Assembly (NCBI GenBank): GCA_020055645.1
Contig: CM034549.1
Coordinates: forward strand, 21,969,930 to 22,033,929
Source: Tomocerus qinae
Taxonomy: Eukaryota > Arthropoda > Collembola > Entomobryomorpha > Tomoceridae
Direction: 5' to 3'
DNA length: 64,000 nucleotides
Shown here piece by piece: positions 53,771 through 64,000 of this stretch. The notes under the pieces were generated by a model that was not told the DNA's origin, did no database searches, and saw only the letters and a program-made list of their open reading frames with translations. Numbering within the stretch: the first letter of the stretch is position 1; every line of letters begins with the position of its first letter. A program made the translations under genes and the position numbers.

Positions 53771-56700
53771 ATGCCTATTCGCAAAGGTCATGTTGCCCCT
53801 CAAACAACGCTCATCGAGTCTGTTATTCGAAAGTTTGACAGCCAGAGTAAGTTCAATTTTCCTAGTGATAACAAAGGATAGTCCAGCCCATTTTACTCGT
53901 GCATTCTTTACTGTCTCTGACTTTGCTTTTGATTTTGTACCTAGCCATACTATTATGGGCCTGTAATATTTATACACTTTACTTACCTAGCTCTATCTAT
54001 TCCTGGCGTTGTTCGATGCAATACATTGCATGCACGTTACCTTTCCCTTGCATCATATTTTATTAGTCTATATAGGCAACTGGCCTGGTTGGGTTTATCT
54101 TAAGTCCTGTCTAAACATATCTATATGCTTAGGTATTCAAAGTATATATACCTAGGAGTAGTATCTCAACTGAGTTGGATTGGGGAATCGCTTTTCACAA
54201 TGTATTATTATTACCTTTATACTAGTAAGTAGTAGCCTGCCTTGTCTTTTTACCGTGACTTGTTCCGTTACCTTGCTCCATATTCATAAAGTCAAGTCAA
54301 CTCAAGCCAAGCCCAGTCAGAATGTTTTTCATGTTCTGTTTCCTTCTCTAAGTGCAATTTTACCAGTAGTAACATAAGTTGAGAATTTTAATGCGCTGCA
54401 CTTATATTTTATGATAAAATATACTATCATGCTATACATAACTCGCTCCTAAGTAATGTTACCTAACAAATACAGAAAAACTACTTATATTCAAAAATCA
54501 AGACATGATTTTCAGGGATTTCAAAGTAAAATCCTTTTTATTTGCATGAATTTTTTTTGCTTTAGCCCTACCTTGTCTCCCGACCCTTTTCCCTTAAAGT
54601 TTTACTTTCTCCGAATGTTGACACAAGTATTCACAGATAGATGTTTACATTGCGCAAACAGTCTTATCTTCTCTGACGTTTTTTTCAAATGGCTCAAAAA
54701 CCTCATCCTCTTTCAACACAAAGAAACTTTACTTCTAAGTAAATATACAGCCAAATAAGCCTTGTCTTCCTTTTCCTACATTTTAGTTGACGTGTTATTT
54801 CTTGGACTACTTACTTATACCCCATTTTTACTTACATAGTATGTATTTTCTATACTCTAGTGCATGTTGATATGTCAAATAAATACATTCCACAAAATGA
54901 ATTCCATTCCTGGAAAATTGTAACTCATGCTACAACCTATCCTTTGTCCTCTTCAGAAAGCACCAGATACTACTTACACAAATGTAATCTTACACAATCT
55001 ATCTATAAATCAAGATACCTCGTTTTCAATTTCTTAAATATAAAACTACTCAACTTGAAGCTACCCATTCGAAAACCTGCCTCTAAGCCTGCAGTTATTA
55101 CAATGAATGTAATTCAATATGTCGTGAAGGACGTATCTAAGTACATTTACTTAACAATATCGTATCTATCTTTTCTCTGTCATGAGCATTTAGTAGTATA
55201 GTGATGCATTATATAACTGTGTTGTCTAATTGTGTCAATACAGCCGTTTATCAACAAAAGAACTTAAAAGCCTTATTATTCCTATGTTTTATCTATGTAC
55301 ATACATTACGCACTGAAGCAAGGGAATATTGGGAATAGCCTTCAATTCAAATGTAGTTTGTCGTTTGCATGCGTGCCTACCAACCTGGATTGTCCAGAAA
55401 AAACTGGGAAGCTCATAGGCTTATTATATGACATACAAATGGTCAAATTAAATTCCATCGATCAATGGCAGCCATTGAAATTGAAACTATTGTATTATTA
55501 CTAAGCTAAAAGTAAGTAAGTAGTATGTACTTAATAGGACAAAGCCACGAGTTGTCCTATCAAATCAATATTAGATTGCCTCAATTTCGCGTGCCCCTAT
55601 CAAAACTGTATACGTAAGTAAAATGTTATTAGAATCCTTACCGTATTTGCAAAAGTCAGCGACTGAAGTATCAGTCTTTTATTGTTTCTTAAAAACACGT
55701 GCTTGTACAGGTGCAGAAAATAATATTGGGTCGAAATAAGAGTATAATTATTTAACACTAGCTTTTGCGCCAAGAAATTTAAATATTTCTGTCAGTAATA
55801 TTAGATTATTAATCATAAAATTAATAGATCTATATTTTCAATGGTCTTAAACATTTTTGACATAGTTTTGAATTTACAACTTTGATACAATCATACCCAT
55901 TTCCTCCAAGGCTTAGCCCCAATAACCGAGAGAGAAGAAATTTTTTTCGCAAAAAGCTAAAATGTTTCTCGCTCCGTGCTATAATAAATTGTCTTAGGGC
56001 TACTTATGACTCATTTTTTGGCCTCTAGTTAGGTTAACATACGTAATTACGTAAGACAATGCATCAATAAATTATAAAGTGTTGCACACTATAAATTGTT
56101 GATGCTACAATTATCCCATAATTTAAAACAATAAAAGTAATTTGTTGATAAATACAGTCATTTAACGCATTACTGCGTACCAATGTAAAAAAAGTTCTTT
56201 ATTACAGGTAATACGGTAACTAGTTCGATTTAGAGTATTTCTTGAAGTGTTCTTAAGTAGTATTTTGAGGTATATGGTTTGACTTAACATGTATCCACAC
56301 ACATGTACTGAATCGTTGTCTAATGTAGAAGAGTATGCAGTAGTAGTAAGTAGTAGTGCACAGTTCATATTATTATATCTTAATTTCCTATACTGTCATT
56401 AAAACATAGGCATGTGTATCATTGTGTGTAGGTAGACAATGTCAACAATACAAGTCAGTTGAATTCAGAAAGGTGAACTCTGAACTACATATATGGAATG
56501 TATAATAGATAGTATTATACATGAATGTAAAGAATAGTAACTTGTTCAGAACACATGAGACCGGCATGTTTTTATGGAACAGCTGTGCGTTTGTGTGGCA
56601 CAAAGTGTATTATGTATCCGTGGCCACGAAGGAAATTAAGTCGACATATGAAGGTAGAATGGAACACTTGAATGACTTGCGATGGGCTTATTGATTAAGT

Positions 56701-58362
56701 GAATGAATGTAAGCGGACAAAGTAAGTAAGCATCAGGCGAGACGCAAGTCGGTGAAAGTAGATTTCTAGTGAAAAGCATTTACGAATGTATAGAGAGCCA
56801 AGGTAAAGGTAATGAACACACGACATATAAAGGATGCTATAGAAAACCACTTGAGAAAATAGAACACCACTATAAAGTAGACCTAATTATAGGCTACGTA
56901 CAAAACTGTACCTGCATAAAAAATCTAGAGCTGAGTTGACTGAGATAGAGTTATCTTTGAAATAATAGCTAAGGGTACATAGTAATTCTCTGTGAGCCAT
57001 TTGTAACTATTATCAGACAAGAATCAATTTTGGCATGTGGAAATGTATAGATACACGAGTGAGCAAATTAGTGTAACCTAATCAGAAATATTACTACTGG
57101 AGTGAGTAATAAGGACACATACCTCAGACGCATGGTGCTTATGGTGTGATGCTATTTATTAGTGATGTGTAAATGTGTGTGCTGTGTAGTCGCTTGGGAC
57201 AAGACATTAGAGAAGAGACTTGGCTTTAAACCATTATAATATTAAATTACTAGTGAAGCTTACTTATGCGCTTATAATAGAGTTGATTTAAGCTTGGGCT
57301 GCAGACAGTTATGTTATGATTATTACTGGTTTCTCTTTTGTGTGCTTTATAAATAAATAGTACAGAGTTATATACATTCAGAGAGTTTGGCACGAAGACG
57401 CTAATAATACGGAGATGGGATGATAATGTGCTTTTATGTGTTATATTAGCAGTATAGGCTAAAAGAATTGTAAATCTAATATGCATTGAAGCAAGGAGGT
57501 ATATGGATGCCAATGCCAACGGTATGCATGTCGTGCTCGTCAGTTAGCGCACTTAAGTGTTGGTTCACTACTAACAACATAACAGTGCCGGTGGTAATGG
57601 CTACTATCTTTCAGCATGCAAGCAACGCAGTTGCCACTCTTCTGGTTATACTATAAGAGTATGACTTAAGTAATTTAAGTGTGTCACAGCTTAGATGCTT
57701 TATGTGTAAAGAGGTGAGTGAGTTGAGTGGAATGAGTAAGTGAGAGAGTCTCCTAAACTAAAATATCAAACAAGAAAGAGAAAATTGCTGGCTGGGCTCC
57801 CTTTTAAATAGTAAAATGTACCTACACTTTGCAAAACCGACACTCAGCAAAGAAAATGAAACGGGGAGGATAGGAAACGAGATAGAAATACAAAACCGTA
57901 CGTACTTATTTAGGTAGGTATATCCTTAACTGCCGTATATAGCCCAGCTTCCTTTTCCTTTGGCCCTAAGCACAAATTAGATCTCGTGTGGGTATATATA
58001 AATTATATGCACCACTCACTTAAGCTGCTTTATTGCCTCGTGCTGATGCTCATGTTTTATCGGTACTCTCTCGACTGTGTACACAGTACTTATGGACTTT
58101 TACAGATAAGTGAATAATTGATGTGTTGCAGATCGGAGCTACATTCTGGGCAATGCCCAGTCGCCGGATTGTGCCATTATTTACTGCAGTGACAATTTTT
58201 GTCGGCTGAGTGGATTCAGCCGAGCAGAGGTGATGCAGAAACCAGCAGTGTGCACCTTCCTCCATGGACCACTCACATCTTCATCCGTCGTCTCGCAGAT
58301 TCGCCAGAGTCTCTTGGGTGAAGAGGAAAAGCATTTAGAAGTGCTCTTTTACAAGAAAGACG
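53771..58362 (+). CDS. sei: ERG-type voltage-gated potassium channel (KCNH2/seizure family), first two coding exons
   Basis: Exon 1, 53771-53846, encodes MPIRKGHVAPQTTLIESVIR followed by KFDSQ. This is the PAS-cap of ERG channels, matching hERG [20 protein letters not shown]. Exon 2, 58132-58362, encodes the PAS core: YILGNAQ, CAIIYCSDNFCRLSGFSRAE, VMQKPAVCTFLHGP and HLEVLFYKKDG. The junction codon (A + AT) restores the frame, and exon 2 ends in phase 1. ERG channels are tetrameric; the N-terminal PAS domain binds the cyclic-nucleotide-binding homology domain and slows deactivation. An in-frame TGA at 53681 and the fit to the family fix the start at 53771. The next exons (rest of PAS, membrane domain) are not found in the remaining 5.6 kb and must lie beyond the right edge. 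The exon 2 donor GTAGAA is weak. The PAS sequence favours ERG over EAG or ELK types. Confidence 0.93.
53847..58131 (+). other. sei: Intron 1 of the ERG-type channel gene (4.3 kb)
   Basis: Donor GTAAGTTC and acceptor TGTGTTGCAG. The left part, about 54.2-55.1 kb, is pyrimidine-rich on the plus strand, which explains its long low-complexity open frames. A stretch at 56.5-57.2 kb is richer in G and A. No embedded gene or recognisable repeat. Confidence 0.75.
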
Positions 58363-61300
58363 GTAGAAAACCTCTAAAATTCTATTATACTTTCTACCTC
58401 TAGTGTATGTACACATGTGGGACGACGCCAGGCATTTCACTACCATTTCTCTACTCTCTTCCTTTTCATCCATGATAATAATAGTAGCAGACCATTATTA
58501 TGTTACATTGAACAGACATGAAGAAATGAACAATGATGACTACCTAAAGTATACATACAGATAGTAGCATAGCTCCCGTCACATAATAGATCTTCTATAT
58601 AGGCTATAATAATATTAAATCCTTTTCTGTTTACTAATATTGTATGCAAAAAAGCAGATGAGAATGTTGGGATTAAGTTACTCTGTGGTTGATGTACATC
58701 TGCCTACATAAGTTAGCCTCTTTCTGTCTTTCTCCGTTATCTCTTGGAATAGTTATTGGTTGCAAGTGCTATTACATAGTCATGTACACATACTAATACA
58801 ACTTAAGGCTCAAACATATGCTTATAAGTGCTTGTGTTTTATTTGTCGGCTCTCTTGGCTCGGCCCTTGTGTATTCCATCTCACTCAAGGCTTTGATAGC
58901 TCTTTTTACTTTATTTTCCTCTTCTCTTTTGTAATATCTTCTCTTATGTGCATAGTAAAATCTGACTATGATTTTACTTTGTTTGAAACTGGATTAGGTA
59001 GGCAGACGCACGCTAGTGAAGGTGTGCAAGAACCTCTACTTCCACTGAATTGCAGAGTAGTAGGCCCTTCTCAAGGGAGTTGTCTTTTTCCTCCTGCTTA
59101 TATGCCTCTGGCAAGGCAGGGCAATGATTCTAGTATCTAAAAGAGGCAGAGAGATAGAAGTTCTACTTTAGTAGGAGTCACAGATTTCTTCTTACCTGCT
59201 CCGACATCATTTCCCCGTATTATACCGCAGTTGCTCTCCTTGTGGTCTGGACTCGTTGCGTTCCTTCGGTTTCCCTTGGTCGCACCGGAGCTCCTCTCTT
59301 ATCTATTTCTATGCATGGAGCCACAGATATGTTTGTTTGTTGAGCATTAAGGCATTTTAATGTAATTGAGAAATTGCTTCGCTCTCCCCGTCGCACCAAC
59401 AGACACAGCCAGCCATCCAATCTTCCGTCAGACCAGATAGGTACTTATACACAATAGAATTGCTTATCCTAATACTCTCCAAATGCTCGTTTTCACGGAT
59501 TCTACGTTTTCGTTTGTCTGGGGTTATTTATCTTAGTCTATTAACATTCATCCTCATACACAGATGTACTCCAACTTAAAATGTATCACATTATAATAAT
59601 ATTATTGTTCAAATACTGGCGAAACTCCATCATTCTCTGTTGTAACATTATCCACTCTCTACCTTATGCCGTATCCCTACACATGTTACATGTCTGCAGA
59701 TACTCTCTTCTGGCACGACCTATAAGGCTAATTTATGCTTTTAATTTTTATTTCCCTTAGCTAAACTCGAGGTTTTTATCACCACAATTAATTGATTTCT
59801 AAATATAACTCTACTAGTAAGTACCATCCAAGAATCGTTTAACCAGAGTGATAAATAAGCCACAGTAATGATACTCGTCGTATTTTCTGTTGTTATTGTC
59901 TCATGCATGAATCTGTACTTAATACCCCATCTAATCTTAATAGCCGAAGTACAAAAAAACTGTAATTAATTATGAAAAAAGCCTTTTGTTGTTCTTACAT
60001 TTTACAAGTACAGATGTTATGAGGTTTAATTGACTTTGGACATGGAGCTTAAGTATGGGAAATTTCATTAGAGACGGTACATAATTTTTTATGATGACAA
60101 CATTCAGGGGTTTGTAAAAATCCCATTTACAAGAGGTCATAATGGAAAGTAAATATATTGATCCATGTTCTTTTGGTGTTACTGCTTGTTTGACATTTTT
60201 AATGTAAATACGACACACAATTAATTTATAGGGCACCGGTGTAATTTCCTAAATCAATAGAATAGTTATAGTATAAGAGGTATATGTTTTTGTAGGTGAA
60301 AGAACTGTGACGTAGTGGTGTAGGTAGAATCACATTTTGTAAAATCATCATGCGCGACAGTATAGCTGGTTGGTATAGTTTACTCAGACGAAGTTTTGTC
60401 AACGGTAGTGATTGCAAGACTGTTTATAAGAAACTTTGAAAACTTAGTAATAGCAATAGAAGAAGATCAAAAGAAAGTATATTACAAAAGACTAAGCAAG
60501 GTTGTAATGTGAGAACATCTGCAGTATATCACTGGCGTCTTTTGCTTAGTATAGAGGAGAAGTGGTTGGTATTCTTTTTGTAGCTTTCTTCTGAAAATGA
60601 TGACATACGGGGACCAAATTGGTTTATTCTGAGGGGAAGTTTTAGAGAGGAAGGTCAATTTATTTGGAAAAGGGAAAGTCGTTGCTTATCAAGTGTAGAG
60701 CATGATCAAAGAAAAGACGTGATGGGGTAAAAGAAAGGAAAAAAATATATTTATACAAGTGTCCCACTATTCTTAATTTGAATTGGATTTAGTAAAGTAA
60801 GTCAACTAAAGCTAACTAGATAGAGCAGGTCAAGGAAACTCGTATTATTGAAACAAGAACCAACTTGAAATGAATTGAACTGAAAGAAAAAGAAACTCTA
60901 GAAAATAGAGAGATGATTCAACAACTCTGGAGACGAGACCAAAGGACCTGGGGAAAGTGCTTGTAGTAAAGTGGATTCCAAGAAAATGTCACCTAGAGAA
61001 AATAGGGAGGAGTGGTTATATGCAGGGACCTTATAAACCTATTATTACCTGTCCTTACTATAGATACGGGAAAATCGCATCAAATAATCGAGGAGACGCC
61101 CATAAAAAGAAAATTAACAGCTCGCTCGCTGCCCATGCACTTTTCTTCAAACCCCACAAACACCATGTAGACTTTCCCTTTTATTTTTCAAAAGGACATG
61201 TGTACCTCTCTGTCCTAACCACAAACTATACACAAAGATCCTAGTCAACTAAGCGATTTGTTTGAGTTGGAATAGTGTCGTTTCATTCTCACCTAAACTT

Positions 61301-64000
61301 TAGTTTACTTATTTAACGATCATATTAGGGAAATCGTTAGGAAAATTGAGACCGGGCTCAAAAGACTCACTACGATACGACACTTCAGGACAAATGCAAT
61401 AATACCAACATTATGAACTCTGATAACGTAATACGATAGCCAAATATAACGTGTCGATCTATACATCTGAGTATAAGCATCACTTTAAACTACACTTTCC
61501 AGTTGAATCAATAGTTGCCAGAAGCGTATTCCAAAAAGAGACCATGCATTTACATTTTAACGAATGTCTGTAATTCGTCCAGGCATTCGACAAAGTAACG
61601 CACTAAATTCGAAAACTAATTCAATTACCTCCCAGGAAAATTGACAATTATTTTTAGTGAATGATAAAGTTGTTGGAAATGGAGTTATTTTTTGATACGT
61701 CACCGCCTTGTTCTGAAATATTATGGTCTAAAGGAAAATAATTTATAAATCATATATGTAGATAAACCACGGGGAAAGTCAATCAGTATTCGAAATTCTG
61801 TCGTGTTTTTACTATTACTACCTGTTCATAAGTTGATGAAAAGTTTTTCTAATTGTAGATATAATGAACGGAGAAAAAGTCGAATCAAATGGTGTTTAGT
61901 TTCCGGTTTGATTAGAAATAGGTAGAAGAGCTATTTTTTGGAACAACAGAAACTTTTCTTGATTGCTTAAAAATACATTTGTAATTGAAAGTAAGTAGAC
62001 AGAATCATCCATTTTTGTTCTCAGAGAATTATTAAGTTTTGTGCTATCCCATTGTGACAGTTACTAACATTTGACACAGTCGATGAAATGCTTTTATGGT
62101 CGACTGACATAGATATCTGAGAGATAATTAAAGATGTAGTAGTTGGTTGAAGAAGGTTAGTAGGTATAATGGGAGGATGAAAAGTCGAAAGTTACTAAAT
62201 GGCATTTTCGTCACTGGGTAACTAAGTTTGTAATTGTAGAAGAAGCGTAAAATTGGGATGAAGGAATGCGAAAATAATTTAAGGAATTTGAAAGAGAATT
62301 CGGAATAGGTGGGAGCACTTAATGGAGTTGAGGATGAGGCTGTTTTAGAGAAGATAAGAGTCGGAATGCTCAGAATGTCGGTTTGTTACTTGATGTTTGA
62401 CTTGTGACACGACTTTAAAAGAGCGTGAAATGCAGAAAAAGTGGTGAAAGCAATTAATTGTTAGCTGTAAGATCATGCGACGGGTGGTAGCCGTGCCATT
62501 ACAATGTCATACGAACTAGACCAGGGTAAGATATATAGTGAAGATAGAGAGTGATGTAAAAGGCGATTGCCTCTAGTTAGTTTCATTGTTCCTTAGAGTG
62601 AGGATTACATTGCAATGCAATAGTAGATTTGGCTCTGAGTCAGATAAGATGGAAGATAGTTGAGAATTAGTAAGTCGGGCCAAGCCATCAAAGAGTTTCC
62701 GTTCCAACTTGGTTTTGCAATGGATGTTCTCAGAATACAAGAGAGATAGCGAACTATAGGTTAGTAATACATAAGAGATAGAGAAGATAAGCAATTGTCT
62801 CAGATAGGAGATACTTGTGTGTAGCATTCGATGGGTTCTCTTTTCAATTTCATTTCGACATTCAGCGTGGATGGAGTCTTCTAGTCTTTGTTATACTTGT
62901 AAGAATGAAAAAGGAAGCGCTTTTTACTTGACTCATTGCATAATAAAAAGTCAACGAATAATTTCTAGCTTTGGGGATTTTGGGAAAAGAGGTTATCTCA
63001 CGTCTGTTCTGTAGTGCAAGTTGCTTGAAATTCTGAGAGTTGTACTTGTTCTGGTGCATATTATGTCGCTTAGACAAAAAATGAGTGTTCTTTTACTATT
63101 TATATAATACGTACGTACACCAATGTAGGTATATTCCCGTCTCTGTCTAATGATGAGTTTTCCTCCTATTATACGGTGATTCTTTCTGTTCAAACAAGAG
63201 TAAACTATATTTACTAAATCCTTGGTAGGGATAAGTAGTATTAGAGAGGATAATTTTATAAGACATAGCCAGTATAGTACGGGGACATAATCGTCAATTC
63301 TGACTTGAGTTAACTTGACAGTCTGGAAAAGGCATGAATCCTCCTCAAATTATTCTGACTAAATTCAAGTTAACTTAAACTAATGTGATGTTTACAGCAA
63401 GATGCATAGTTGGACTATATTCTCGAGCTGGTCTTGGAAGACAAAAGCATAAAACGGCGACATTTACATTTACCGTTATCAATCTACGTCCCCTGTTGAA
63501 AACAAGTGGGCCTTTCCTAACTTTCCTTCAACTTCAACTACGACATCATTTTATGTTTACCAAAAAGTATATTGAAGAAATGAATTAGTCTTGATATATT
63601 TGCTACTTTGAAACGTGCATTCCTCTTTGCACTTCCGTTGTTCCCTCATCCTCCGTTTTCTTCTCTGGAAAGAGAGACAGGTTTTATAGGCACAAAGGAA
63701 TATATTTAGTGAAAATAGATAATAGTAAGAGAATATTATATATTATAGATATATCAGTATATACTATAGAATGGTAAATATATAGATATTATAGTCAACA
63801 ATGAGAGGATGATGGAACCTGGTGTAAGTCTAGTTTTCTCTCCTCTGAAGTCGGTATGGACTCCCTGGAACAGAGAGAGGATGATTTTCACTCTCACTTG
63901 CTTACTTAGTCAGTCAAGTCAAGTCGCTCGTTTAAAAGCCCATCCCCTTTTCGCCGTTCTTACTTCCCATTGCCATCACTATTACCAAGCTATCACCAAA
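58363..64000 (+). other. sei: Intron 2 of the ERG-type channel gene, incomplete at window edge
   Basis: No exon resembling the end of the PAS domain, the ERG linker or the membrane domain was found. Left part (58.7-59.7 kb) pyrimidine-rich, middle (60.4-62.8 kb) conspicuously purine-rich on the plus strand. A slightly GC-richer open stretch at 58985-59140 lacks any channel similarity. An AT-rich stretch with short inverted TATA words lies at 63715-63795. Confidence 0.6.

Noticed and set aside
58760-59140. 126-codon plus-strand ORF in the channel intron, GC-richer end
   Set aside because: Considered as the third channel exon, but it contains none of the ERG PAS-end motifs (for example a VKNE-like stretch) and the frame is in a pyrimidine-rich block.

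Overview
This is a stretch of AT-rich eukaryotic chromosome with spliced genes, GT-AG introns from tens of bases to 8.7 kb, and long gene-poor spacers. The gene content (a yurt/EPB41L5-type FERM protein and an ERG/KCNH-type potassium channel), TATA boxes paired with arthropod-style initiators, and recurrent TAGGTA/TACCTA words in the non-coding DNA suggest an arthropod, probably insect or another pancrustacean. I cannot resolve it further. No rRNA, tRNA, CRISPR array, intact transposon or bacterial-type gene was seen.

Layout, left to right. (1) 1-17888, minus strand: ten coding exons of a yurt/EPB41L5-like gene covering the start codon, the whole FERM domain and the FERM-adjacent region. Its C-terminal part lies beyond the left edge. 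Introns of 8.7 kb and 4.6 kb hold no recognisable gene. (2) 17889-21573: a divergent spacer with candidate 5' exon material and the tail of a retrotransposon-like repeat. (3) 21574-25992, plus strand: a complete six-exon gene for an unrecognised 825-residue protein. It has a KEN box, an acidic domain of about ten 14-residue repeats, a motif duplicated at the ends of two successive exons, and a basic Pro/Ser-rich tail with two S/T-x-I-P motifs and CDK-type sites. A strong fold-back repeat lies in its last intron and another in its probable 3' UTR. (4) 26.5-40.6 kb: gene desert. (5) 41304-42622, plus strand: a three-exon gene for an unrecognised 181-residue membrane protein, preceded by a TATA/initiator pair and a 16-bp palindrome. 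(6) 50800-50988, plus strand: a 62-residue intronless ORF organised like a neuropeptide precursor (signal peptide, RRR, one 26-residue peptide, G-R-K-K amidation/cleavage site), with a poly(A) signal downstream. (7) 53771 to past the right edge, plus strand: the first two coding exons of an ERG-type (KCNH2/seizure) channel, encoding the PAS cap and PAS core. The exon lengths and phases match my recollection of human KCNH2.

Nothing shows these genes working as one unit. Yurt-type proteins act in epithelial polarity and the ERG channel in membrane repolarisation. The repeat protein looks like a possible cell-cycle/microtubule factor (inference). The best candidates for undescribed biology are the putative neuropeptide precursor at 50.8 kb and the repeat/KEN/SxIP protein at 21.6-26.0 kb with its fold-back RNAs.
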